Assembly (NCBI GenBank): GCA_013115135.1
Contig: JABANP010000565.1
Span: forward strand, 1 to 32,339
Direction of reading: 5' to 3'
Source of the DNA: Perkinsus olseni
Taxonomy: Eukaryota; Perkinsozoa; Perkinsida; Perkinsidae
Length of the DNA stretch: 32,339 nt
How positions within the stretch are numbered: the first letter of the stretch is position 1; every line of letters starts with the position of its first letter. Under the pieces are notes generated by a model. It made no database searches. It was not told the DNA's origin and was given only the letters and a program-made list of their open reading frames with translations. The translations under genes were made by a program, and so were the position numbers. Positions 1 to 9,791 of the stretch are shown one piece after another.

Positions 1-1105
1 TCTTGCCAGGTAGTGTACTTTTTCTCCGTGTGTGATGCAGCCGGTGGTCATCACATAGAGAGCCTAATGAATGAGCTGGGTGTTGATCTAGTGAGCATGA
101 TGCCTCTAGCAGAGGCCGGTACATCTCAATCATCTTCAGAGAGATGCTCAAGAAACCCCACCGCACGTATACTATATCATCCAGCTCGGGGAGTCGAGGC
201 ATGTTTCTTTTTGATGAAAGTGTCCGGAAGTTCAAGCCAAGACAGGAGGATGGTATTGCTGCCTGCCCTCTCGACTGCTCATCCTCTTTGATCGTATCGC
301 CATCAGTTCAGTCTGCTGTTCATCATTTAGTTTATTCGGCGGGGAGAAAGCTCGACAAAGATTTCTATCGAACCTTCGTGCGAGAGTTCGATGATGGAAG
401 CCTTCGTCCATACAAGCGGTCGGAGCCAATACCAGAATACTGGGGAAACGAAGGCGTTATGCAGGTGATAATATCATGATCTTTATGTTGTCTCATCTTC
501 ATGTTTTGCTCAGGTCGTAGCTGAGAACTTTGATGATGTTGTTATGAATGATGCACAAGATGTTCTGGTCAATTACGCTCCATGGTGTGGTCATTGTCGC
601 CAGCTGAGTGGAATTTATTCGGCGCTAGGCGAGAAGGTCAAGCATCTCAAATCGACGTGAGCAACAGTGATTGTATAACAGCATTCTCATGTGATGACTC
701 AGTTTGAGGATTGTCAAGGTGGATGCAACACAGAATGAGCTCCCTCTTAGAGTCGATGCCTTCCCAACAATAATGCTTTACCCAGCTGGTGATGCCGGTC
801 TCCTCCTCTACTCACTGGCACAACACTGCTCTTTTAGGAAGGAAGCAATCGCCGGTATATTTCCATGGCCGCCGTACAGTGGACCACTTCATTCAGTAAG
901 CTCCTTGCTTTATTTTATAGTAGCAAGCATTCGAGGATCTCGTCTCTGTGTTCATGACAGGTTTCTCAAGGATAATGCAGTGCACGAGATAAGGGATAAA
1001 CCCGCTGTCTACGATGCATATGGAAATATGGTAATAACACTTAGTACCTCTGTTGCGTTTTCAAGGGAGGCCCTGTTTCAGGTGGAGAGCCCGGAGGAGC
1101 TGTAA
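1..1105 (+). pseudogene. Protein disulfide isomerase, C-terminal part, frame-disrupted left copy
   Basis: This is the left-arm copy of the isomerase gene on the minus strand at 9792-12424, cut off by the window start. It covers the end of the b' domain, the a' thioredoxin domain with a CGHC active site (about 591-602) and the C-terminal tail. Introns at 465-513 and 657-702 keep GT-AG ends. Compared with the right copy, the first exon carries at least four small indels: an extra T near 51, one extra base near 127, a missing C near 155 and two missing Ts near 210. These break the b' reading frame, which is open in the other copy. The a' exons stay readable. Either this copy is decaying or the assembly has homopolymer errors here; its partner over the same bases has none. 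Confidence 0.7.
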
Positions 1106-1475
1106 GATGAGGGTCTCGTAAACTCGATTGGTGATGGGCAAGATAATTGTATCGTCATTATGACTATCGTGTCGCGCCCTGGTGGATCACCGTAGCAATT
1201 GATCAGCTGTTCTCACACCTCCGTACGAAGGGGAGAACGTTTTTGCCCTCGTTGGCTTGGTTAACCTAAGGTTCTGTTTTCCTACACATATAACTTCAAC
1301 AACAGGGAACCATTGAGTCGCTTTCAACCTGGTATGATATTGGTCAATCCAGTATTATACCACCACCATATAGAAGTATAAGTCTCCAATTGTCGTGTTG
1401 AGGCTCGATGTATTCATGTGCTCAACACTGTTTCTGCAGCGACTAGAGTGCATAACCGTTAATACCCTTCATAAA
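1106..1475. other. Spacer between isomerase and Tim genes, left arm
   Basis: No coding region is seen. It matches 9423-9791 in the other arm with scattered substitutions. It should hold the 3' end of the isomerase transcript and the promoter of the Tim gene; no specific motif is recognised. Confidence 0.5.
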
Positions 1476-1767
1476 ATGGACTTCTCATCATCAACTCCCA
1501 GCGGCAGTGACAACGCCCCTACTCCCGAGGAACAGCAGCAGGCCCTTGTGCAAGGAATTAACGCGGTTGTGGTACAGATGCTCCAGGGGGTGAGTTTCCA
1601 ATCAAGTGGCGGCGGCGGTGGTCGTGTTCACGATATGACTGTGCTTTCCCCTTCAGCAAACGCGCAAGACTTGTTTTGATAAGTGCATCGCCAAGAACGG
1701 TCGCTTCGTTGATCAGCTCGGTAAGAATGAGCAGATATGCTTGGCTAAGTGCATGGATCGCATGTAA
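1476..1767 (+). CDS. Small Tim chaperone (twin CX3C), left copy
   Basis: Two exons, 1476-1589 and 1657-1767, joined by a 67-nt GTGAGT...CAG intron in phase 0, give a 74-residue protein. The second exon has the twin CX3C signature: CFDKC, then CLAKC 17 residues later, followed by MDRM. That is the hallmark of the Tim8/9/10/13 family, hexameric chaperones that carry hydrophobic precursors across the mitochondrial intermembrane space. The N-terminus is a Ser/Pro/Gln-rich tail. Family members usually have a further helix after the second motif; here a stop follows at once, although a readable helix-like stretch (FVARFESYSIVTK) lies ~50 nt downstream, so a further exon is possible. Which member of the family this is cannot be told by eye. 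Confidence 0.75.
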
Positions 1768-2539
1768 TAATGATAAAGGAAACTACGCTAGCTACGCCGG
1801 TCACTCCTCTACTCGTCACCGCAGAAGGTTTTGTTGCCAGGTTTGAATCCTACTCTATCGTTACCAAGGCTTCTGCGGAGATGGCACAGAACCTACAGAG
1901 CTCTCTAGATCAGGGAGCAATCGAACTCCTCAAGTTTCTTGTGAGCTGCTGCTGCTGTATCAGCATCATCAGTGGAAGAAGGCTATCAATGGTAACATAG
2001 TAGTGATAGCTGTCGAATGGCACTGATTGATGATGATAATAGTTATGGCAGTGTAGTGGTGACTGCTACCAGACCTAAGTTACAAGTCAGTAGTTTCAAC
2101 CATTGGAGCTCCTTGTCGTATTCTCTAGTATTTTCACGTCGGGGTGGGATGAGCCATGAACTGGGACTATCACAGCATGATTTCGCTCGTTGCAACATCG
2201 GACGCCTAGGATCTGTCGGAAGTAACTATATAGTACTTTTGTAGTGAGGTTGCGGTATCTGAGGCATTTAGTTTGAGACTCATCTCGTTGGACAAGCACA
2301 CGGTTTTACAGGGCCAGAAGACACGGATCACGGTTATCGATCTTATGGAGCCAGGCTATCAATGAACCTCCATGCCATCAGCGTTGCACCCAAGTATATA
2401 TCACAAGGTAATCGTCATGAATCATAGTGACATACAGGCACTCTTGAACCATTAGAAACTGAGCCGAAACCGAGAGTGCCCACCCGAATCCTAGTGTTCA
2501 TTTTTGTTCATACTCTGGGATAGACTCGGGCCCTTCACC
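1768..2539. other. Spacer between Tim and FUSC genes, left arm
   Basis: The first ~170 bases contain a frame reading FVARFESYSIVTKASAEM that could be the missing C-terminal helix of the Tim protein. However, single-base indels between the two arms (near 1778 and 1914) shift its frame, and no clean splice pair joins it. The rest shows no convincing gene and is more divergent between arms than the coding parts. The promoter of the FUSC gene should lie just before 2540. Confidence 0.4.
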
Positions 2540-4967
2540 ATGACAGTCCCTCATCCTCCGCCATCAGTCTCGCTCTACAAGCTGCTACTGGCGCTATTCA
2601 CGCTGGTGCCGGTCTCAATAGCGTACATTCCCTTGTACGTGTCACCCTCCGGAGCTTGGTATCTATTCCCCCTTGTAAGTTGCCATGGGATCTCGGCTAT
2701 TCCCGTTTCAATCGTACCTTTTGAATATTTTGCTGCCACTCATTAAATGTAGTTCTCACTTACTCATTTCCTGTCGTCACTCGTAGTGGACGTATTCTTC
2801 TAGTCTTCGCGTGTTTATGAACTCGTCCACTTCAGATTATCGCTCCAATGTGGGCAATGTTCGATTCGGACTTCAACTATCCATGGGCCTTCACATTCTG
2901 GAGGAAAACTATCACTACAGCGTGGTTTGCATGGAGCACCGGTGCTTTGGTCCATCTTATAGCATCGAGTATCGGGGATAACAGACTCTGGGCAGTCCTA
3001 TTCCAATATCCCTTCACATTCTTCTACTGCCTGATCCATACTCATGGGGGATGCAAACTGAATGACATCATAGCTGGTGAACCAGCATTGGTCATATCAA
3101 ATTTCACCTCCACATTCTACTTCGTTAGAGCCTATCGTGAAGGTATGGGTATTGCTGTGGCCGGTACTTACGGTATTTCTGTCACATTTATACTGCTCAC
3201 GCTGCTTCAAATATTTGGCATGTTACCGCATCAAGGGCCGCCACCATTCGAGAGATTCGCCTACGCAGCAGCTAACTTCTATGATGTCCTACTGTCGTAT
3301 ACTTGTGCTGGTATGAAGCAAGAGGCTCTCATCAATGATGCATACCACGACTTCGTCGATGCATGTGTCCAGCTGTCCAGCGTCCAGGCACCACCTCAAA
3401 TTGGAAGTCCAGCTTGGAGCATGGCCGGATTTCTATTCTCTATTAGATCGGCGATTTTCCGCGGTGCCTTCACGGATAATATGAATAAGCTCTATTGGGA
3501 CCCTCTCGCTGCTGATCTTCTGCGGCTGAGGTCGGACGTCGGGCTGGTCCTACGAGATGTTGGAGGCAAGGCCCGCGAGATTGACCTGAAGGCCCGTGCC
3601 CGAGAAGTTGAGTCACACTTATTGGAGGTAGATAAGAAGGCTTTTGGCGATGTTGAGAAAGTGAGCACCGAGGAGCTTATGCGCTTGCAGTTCATGTTTG
3701 GGTCTATGATGTACTTCGCTATACGTGCCGGGGAATTCAGGAAAGGGATCTTAGCTGAGGAGAAACAGGAGAAGTCGAACGTAAGTGAATGAGTCTAGTC
3801 CATCTCGCCCCCATCCGTTCTATCGTTCAGACAGTAATAACCGAAGTCAAAGCCCTCCCCAGTAAATTTGTAGCTTTCTGGGTTAACTGGTGGAGAAAGC
3901 CTCTGTTTTCGAGTATCGATGGGGATCAGAGCCTCAAATCTCGCCTCAAGTTCAGTCTTCGTATGAGCATATCCTGTACTATCGTTGCTGTAGTACTAGT
4001 AGTAGGTGGTTGGTATAATGAGATGGTAAAGGAACATGGGTATTGGGGCATACTACCTTGCTGGCTCTGCTTCTACCCCACAACTGGTGGCTCCATTCTT
4101 CGAGGAACTTGGCGTGCTGGTGGTACTATTGCAGGATGTAGTGTTGCCCTTATCTGCCTTGCTGTCAACAATCGTAATAGAGTTGCGCTCTTCGTGGAGA
4201 TGTGGATCGTGACCTTCGTTGGTAAACTCTCCAGCCTTTACCCTCTCATTGGGTATGCCGGTCGGATGTTCATTCTGGGATGGTATGTGGTATGCATGGC
4301 CCTCACCCTAGGCTCAGATATGAGCAATCATCAGTTAATGTTGGCTGCTTGCTGGAGAATGGGCCTTACTCTGGCCGGTGCAATATACGCATCGGTTGTA
4401 TCGGGTACAGTTTTTCCCGATTATGCGTGTGATCATATGAGGCTGAGCTCAGTTCGGGCCATTCATGATATGTCTGAAGGAGTTCAACAAGCTATGACGC
4501 AGTTCGTCGAAGCAAGAAGTGGATCAGATCCAAAAGCTGAGATCGTTGACGACCGCAACAGTTTCGGCCACGAGTTATTCGTGTTATGGAGAGCTATGAT
4601 ATCTTTCAGATCGGAGGCCAATGTAGAGAGGAAGGTCCTGGGCAATTCGCACCTCATCCGGCCATTGTCTAAGCTCGTCGTAGCCAATGGAGCGGGTATC
4701 ACTCAGCTGATACAAGCTGGTCTGCTACTGCAAAACGCGCTGGTATCGAACGCGCTCGAGGCTGAAGAGAGCGTTGTATCCAAGCAATCACTACTTGTAT
4801 CTGCATTGGGGGATTATGGTAGATCTCTTCATACATCAACAGAGCGTCTCATTGGAGTCATGGAAGGAGGTGATGAGAACAACGGCAGCACATCGGCTAC
4901 AGATGATGTGAATGTTAGTATGCAAAAATGCCGTAAAATGCCCGTAAAATTAACGGGATTAATTTAA
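2540..4967 (+). CDS. FUSC/aromatic-acid-exporter-like transporter, 3'-truncated left copy
   Basis: Exons are 2540-2674, 2836-3780 and 3831-4967; the introns are 161 and 50 nt, both GTAAGT...CAG in phase 0. The first exon starts MTVPHPPPSVSLYK and runs into a hydrophobic segment. The protein has two membrane modules, each followed by a soluble region. The second module reads GYWGILPCWLCFYPTTGGS, then a glycine-rich LRGTWRAGGTIAG stretch, the pattern of FUSC / aromatic acid exporter and plant ALMT-type proteins. It is ~738 residues against 818 for the right copy. At position 4932 the sequence stops matching and the frame runs into the GC-rich spacer, adding 11 unrelated residues before a stop. 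The missing end is a soluble C-terminal region, so the membrane part is complete. Substrate unknown. Confidence 0.65.
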
Positions 4968-5680
4968 CCCGAGCACTCGAATGGATGATGTTTCGGGAAA
5001 GTACTCCTCGATCTCGGGGCCCGGTAAATCTCCAACGGTCCGCGGGCCACGGGGTCGAAACGAAGAGCGCTTGAATAAGCCCCAGCACTGATTTGAGCTT
5101 ATTATCGGGGGGCAAGCGTCAGAAATCTCCCTCCCGACTCTAATAAGTGCTTATTCAGTTACGAATCACGTGAGGAGGAACCAAAATTATTCTGGCAAAA
5201 TAGTGGTGCAGCGTCGCTCGCGCTTAGCCAGGGTTGCATCGACTCCGTGGAACAGATTCCGCTGCTTCGTTAAGAGGTAATCTGGGCCAGATTATCTTTC
5301 TCAATCCTTCCGCATCCGTCACATGCCCTCGTGCGTCCGAGGATCCAGTGCGTGGAGGCTTCACGGTGGGACGGGCACGTGTATTTTCTGAGAAAGTCCT
5401 TCTCACTCCAGCGCCTCCGGGAGGTGGCCTCCCCATGCTCTTCCAAGCGAAAAAGCGGACGCCAGCACAATTAGAGTAAGACGTCACGTCCGAGAAACAG
5501 ATCGACTTATCACTAGCAGCAACTCAAAACTGTTCACTTAATTGGTACATCACACATCAGCAGAAGATACTACCATCCAATTTCGGGAACGAGAGCGATC
5601 CACGGTATGTGGAACGAGAAACAGAGAAAGACGACAGATAAGAAAGAAGGAATATAATGGCGGGGCATCAGTTTTTCCCG
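4933..5680. other. GC-rich spacer between the arms (patch 1)
   Basis: Unpaired centre of the inverted repeat, abutting the truncated left FUSC gene. It begins with an AT-rich, self-complementary stretch (CGGG-attaattta-ACCCG near 4955) and short direct repeats of AAAATGCC, then becomes markedly GC-rich from about 4990 to 5460. Overlapping open frames of 60-90 codons exist on both strands at 5224-5487, but none resembles a known protein and GC-rich DNA stays open by chance. The last ~200 bases (5480-5680) return to normal composition and look like the 3' flank of the right FUSC gene. Confidence 0.6.
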
Positions 5681-5689
5681 TAGGCTCTC

Positions 5690-8358
5690 CTATTGCTGAA
5701 TTTCGTTATGGGTAGCGGACCGAAGGTGGGGTCTCGACTCAGTACCATATGGTGCGTCAGTCGAAGTACTCGGATAAGGAAGAAGCTCCATAGGGAGATC
5801 ACGCCTGAGCATCGTAGACTCGATGTCATTCCAACATTGAGAGAACACTGCCAGAGCATAAACTAGATGATAGATCCTGAAGTTGTCTGAGGTGATGAGC
5901 GGGTTCGCAGACCCCGAGAGCGCATCCTTAACCAGCTCTTCACGCTTGGCCAAGAATTTATCCAGGCATTTTTGCATACTAACATTCACATCATCTGTAG
6001 CCGATGTGCTGCCGTTGTTCTCATCACCTCCTTCCATGACTCCAATGAGACGCTCTGTTGATGTATGAAGAGATCTACCATAATCCCCCAATGCAGATAC
6101 AAGTAGTGATTGCTTGGATACAACGCTCTCTTCAGCCTCGAGCGCGTTCGATACCAGCGCGTTTTGCAGTAGCAGACCAGCTTGTATCAGCTGAGTGATA
6201 CCCGCTCCATTGGCTACGACGAGCTTAGACAATGGCCGGATGAGGTGCGAATTGCCCAGGACCTTCCTCTCTACATTGGCCTCCGATCTGAAAGATATCA
6301 TAGCTCTCCATAACACGAATAACTCGTGGCCGAAACTGTTGCGGTCGTCAACGATCTCAGCTTTTGGATCTGATCCACTTCTTGCTTCGACGAACTGCGT
6401 CATAGCTTGTTGAACTCCTTCAGACATATCATGAATGGCCCGAACTGAGCTCAGTCTCATATGATCACATGCATAATCGGGAAATACTGTACCCGATACA
6501 ACCGATGCGTATATTGCACCGGCCAAGGTGAGGCCCATCCTCCAGCAAGCAGCCAACATTAACTGATGATTGCTCATATCTGAGCCTAGGGTAAGGGCCA
6601 TGCATACCACATACCATCCCAGAATGAACATCCGACCGGCATACCCAATGAGAGGGTAAAGGCTGGAGAGTTTACCAACGAAGGTAACGAGCCACATCTC
6701 TACGAAGAGCGCAACTCTATTACGATTGTTGACAGCGAGGCAGATAAGGGCAACACTACATCCTGCAATAGTACCGCCAGCACGCCAAGTTCCTCGAAGG
6801 ATAGAGCCACCAGTTGTAGGATAGAAGCAGAGCCAGCAAGGTAGTATGCCCCAATACCCATGTTCCTTTACCATCTCATTATACCAACCACCTACCACTA
6901 GTACTACAGCAACGATAGTACAGGATACGCTCATACGAAGACTGAACTTGAGGCGAGATTTGAGGCTCTGATCCCCATCGATACTCGAAAACAGAGGCTT
7001 CCTCCACCAGTTAACCCAGAAAGCTACAAATTTACTGGGGAGGGCTTTCACTTCGGTTATTACTGTCTGAGCGATAGAACGGGTTTGGGCGACATCGACT
7101 ACCCTCATTCGCTTACATTCGACTTCTCTTGTTTTTCCTCAGCTAAGATCCCTTTCCTGAATTCCCCGGCGCGTATAGCGAAGTACATCATAGACCCAAA
7201 CATGAACTGCAGGCGCATAAGCTCCTCTGTGCTCACCTTCTCAACATCGCCAAAAGCCTTCTTATCTACCTCCAATAAGTGTGACTCAACTTCTCGGGCA
7301 CGGGCCTTCAGGTCAATCTCGCGGGCCTTGCCTCCAACATCTCGTAGGACCAGCCCGACGTCCGACCTCAGCCGCAGAAGATCAGCAGCGAGAGGGTCCC
7401 AATAGAGCTTATTCATATTATCCGTGAAGGCACCGCGGAAAATCGCCGATCTAATAGAGAATAGAAATCCGGCCATGCTCCAAGCTGGACTTCCAATTTG
7501 AGGTGGTGCCTGTACACTGGACAGCTGGACACATGCATTGACGAAGTCGTGGTATGCATCATTGATGAGAGCCTCTTGCTTCATGCCAGCACAAGTATAC
7601 GACAATAGGACATCATAGAAGTTAGCTGCTGCGTAGGCGAATCTCTCGAATGGTGGCGGCCCTTGATGCGGTAACATGCCAAATATTCGAAGCAGCGTGA
7701 GCAGTATAAATGTGACAGAAATACCGTAAGTACCGGCCACAGCAATACCCATACCTTCACGATAGGCTCTAACGAAGTAGAATGTGGAGGTGAAATTTGA
7801 TATGACCAATGCTGGTTCACCAGCTATGATGTCATTCAGTTTGCATCCTCCATGAGTATGGATCAGGCAGTAGAAGAATGTGAAGGGATATTGGAATAGG
7901 ACTGCCCAGAGTCTGTTATCCCCGATACTCGATGCTATAAGATGGACCAAAGCACCGGTGCTCCATGCAAACCACGCCGTAGTGATAGTTTTCCTCCAGA
8001 ATGTGAAGGCCCATGGATAGTTGAAGTCCGAATCGAACATTGCCCACATTGGAGCGATAATCTGAAATGGACGAGTTCATACAACACGCGAAGACTGAAA
8101 GAATACGTCCACTACGAGTGACGACAGGAAATGAGTAAGTGAGAACTACATTTAATGAGTGGCAGCAAAATATTCAAAAGGTACGATTGAAACGGGAATA
8201 GCCGAGATCCCATGGCAACTTACAAGGGGGAATAGATACCAAGCTCCGGAGGGTGACACGTACAAGGGAATGTACGCTATTGAGACCGGCGCCAGCGTGA
8301 ATAGCGCCAGTAGCAGCTTGTAGAGTGAGACTGATGGCGGAGGATGAGGGACTGTCAT
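5690..8358 (-). CDS. FUSC/aromatic-acid-exporter-like transporter, complete right copy
   Basis: Exons (minus strand) are 8224-8358, 7117-8061 and 5690-7066, giving 818 residues. Intron lengths (162 and 50 nt) and phases match the left copy. The first module (exon 2) has several hydrophobic helices and the stretch SSIGDNRLWAVLFQYPFTF; the second has the FUSC-like PTTGG...RGTWRAGGT motif followed by further helices, then a soluble alpha-helical domain of about 250 residues. The two modules mirror the internal duplication of the family, whose members export aromatic acids, drugs or organic anions. The final ~90 residues (KFLAKREELVKDALSG and onward) are unique to this copy. Across exon 2 the two copies differ at only two residues (Q/R and D/N). 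Membrane location is inferred; substrate is unknown. Confidence 0.7.
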
Positions 8359-9131
8359 GGTGAAGGACCCGGGTGTATCCCAGAGTATGAACAAAAATGA
8401 ACACTAAATAGGAGTCGGGTGGGTACTCTCGGTTTCGGCTGAGTTTCTAATAGTTCAAAAGTGCCTGTATGTCACTATGATTCATGACGATCACCTTGTG
8501 GCATATACTTGGGTGCAACGCTGATGACATGGAGGCTTATTGATAGCCTGGCTCCATAAGATCGATAACCGTGATCCGTGTCTTCTGCCCTGTACAACCG
8601 TGTGTTTGTTGAGCGAGATCAGTATCAAACTAAATGCCTCAGATACCGCAACCTCACTACAATAGTACTATATAGTTACTTCCGACAAATCCTAGGCGTC
8701 CGATGTTGCAACGAGCGAAATCATGCTGTGATAGTCCCAGTTCATGGCTCATCCCACCCCGACGTTAAAATACTAGAGAATACGACAAGGAGCTCCAATG
8801 GTTGAAACTACTGACTTGTAACTTAGGTCTGGTAGCAGTCACCACTACACTGCCATAACTATGATCATCATCATCAATCAGTGCCATCCAGCTATCACTA
8901 CTATGTTACCATTGATAGCCTTCTTCCACTGATGATGCTGATACAGCAGCAGCAGCTCACAAGAAACTTGAGGAGTTCGATTGCTCCTGATCTAGAGAGC
9001 TCTGTAGGTTCTGTGCCATCTCCGCAGAAGCCTTGGTAACGATAGAGTAGGATTCAAACCTGGCAACAAAACCTTCTGCGGTGACGAGTAGAGGAGTGAC
9101 CGGCGTAGCTAGCGTAGTTTCCTTATCATTA
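8359..9131. other. Spacer between FUSC and Tim genes, right arm
   Basis: Counterpart of 1768-2539. No gene is convincing. It includes the same possible C-terminal helix frame of the Tim gene (about 8960-9100 on the minus strand), ending here in QSNSSSFL rather than the sequence seen on the left because of single-base indels. Confidence 0.4.
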
Positions 9132-9422
9132 TTACATGCGATCCATGCACTTAGCCAAGCATATCTGCTCATTCTTACCGAGCTGATCAACGAAGCGACC
9201 GTTCTTGGCGATGCACTTATCAAAACAAGTCTTGCGCGTTTGCTGAAGGGGAAGCACAGTCATATCGTGAACACGACCACCGCCGCCGCCACTTGATTGG
9301 AAACTCACCCCCTGGAGCATCTGTACCACAACCGCGTTAATTCCTTGCACAAGGGCCTGCTGCTGTTCCTCGGGAGTAGGGGCGTTGTCACTGCCGCTGG
9401 GAGTTGATGATGAGAAGTCCAT
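9132..9422 (-). CDS. Small Tim chaperone (twin CX3C), right copy
   Basis: Mirror copy of 1476-1767, with the same MDFSSSTPSGS start and the same CFDKC...CLAKC motifs for mitochondrial intermembrane-space chaperoning. The intron is one base shorter (66 nt) than in the left copy, so it is a multiple of three with no stop. Unspliced RNA from this copy would stay in frame and insert 22 residues including a GGGGG run before the first CX3C. The left copy cannot do this because its 67-nt intron shifts the frame. Spliced, the two copies give the same 74-residue protein. Confidence 0.75.
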   Translation of the reverse strand: MDFSSSTPSGSDNAPTPEEQQQALVQGINAVVVQMLQGVSFQSSGGGGGRVHDMTVLPLQQTRKTCFDKCIAKNGRFVDQLGKNEQICLAKCMDRM

Positions 9423-9791
9423 TTATGAAGGGTATTAACGGTTATGCACTCTAGTCGCTGCAGAAACAGTGTTGAGCACATGAATACATCGAGCCTCAAC
9501 ACGACAATTGGAGACTTATACTTCTATATGGTGGTGGTATAATACTGGATTGACCAATATCATACCAGGTTGAAAGCGACTCAATGGTTCCCTGTTGTTG
9601 AAGTTATATGTGTAGGAAAACAGAACCTTAGGTTAACCAAGCCAACGAGGGCAAAAACGTTCTCCCCTTCGTACGGAGGTGTGAGAACAGCTGATCAATT
9701 GCTACGGTGATCCACCAGGGCGCGACACGATAGTCATAATGACGATACAATCATCTTGCCCATCATCAATCGAGTTTACGAGACCCTCATC
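9423..9791. other. Spacer between Tim and isomerase genes, right arm
   Basis: Counterpart of 1106-1475. It lies between the stop of the isomerase gene and the start of the Tim gene, both on the minus strand. No coding potential or recognised motif is seen. Confidence 0.5.

Larger units (their letters stand above)
1..4932 (+). repeat. Left arm of a ~4.9-kb inverted repeat
   Basis: The arm matches the reverse complement of 5965-10898 almost base for base: position 1 pairs with 10898 and 4932 pairs with 5965, so the symmetry centre stays near 5448 along the whole length, with only small indels. It carries the end of a disulfide isomerase gene, a small Tim gene and a FUSC-like gene. Pairing is still running at position 1, so the true arm is probably longer than the window shows. 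By eye, the exon at 2836-3780 differs from its partner at about 1% of sites, while the non-coding stretch at about 2250-2540 differs at about 6%. Confidence 0.95.

Noticed and set aside
1830..1860. A tRNA T-arm-like GGTTTGAATCC.
   Set aside because: No acceptor stem, anticodon arm or D-arm can be placed around it, and it lies in a readable frame shared by both arms.
2848..4967. Two separate membrane-protein genes (314 and 392 residues) on the left arm, and likewise on the right.
   Set aside because: A 50-nt GTAAGT...CAG intron in phase 0 joins the two frames in both arms, and the second frame before the acceptor (the differing N-termini) is simply intron sequence.
5224..5487. Overlapping open frames of 66-87 codons on both strands of the spacer.
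   Set aside because: GC-rich DNA is poor in stop codons; no conserved motif, start context or splice structure supports a protein.
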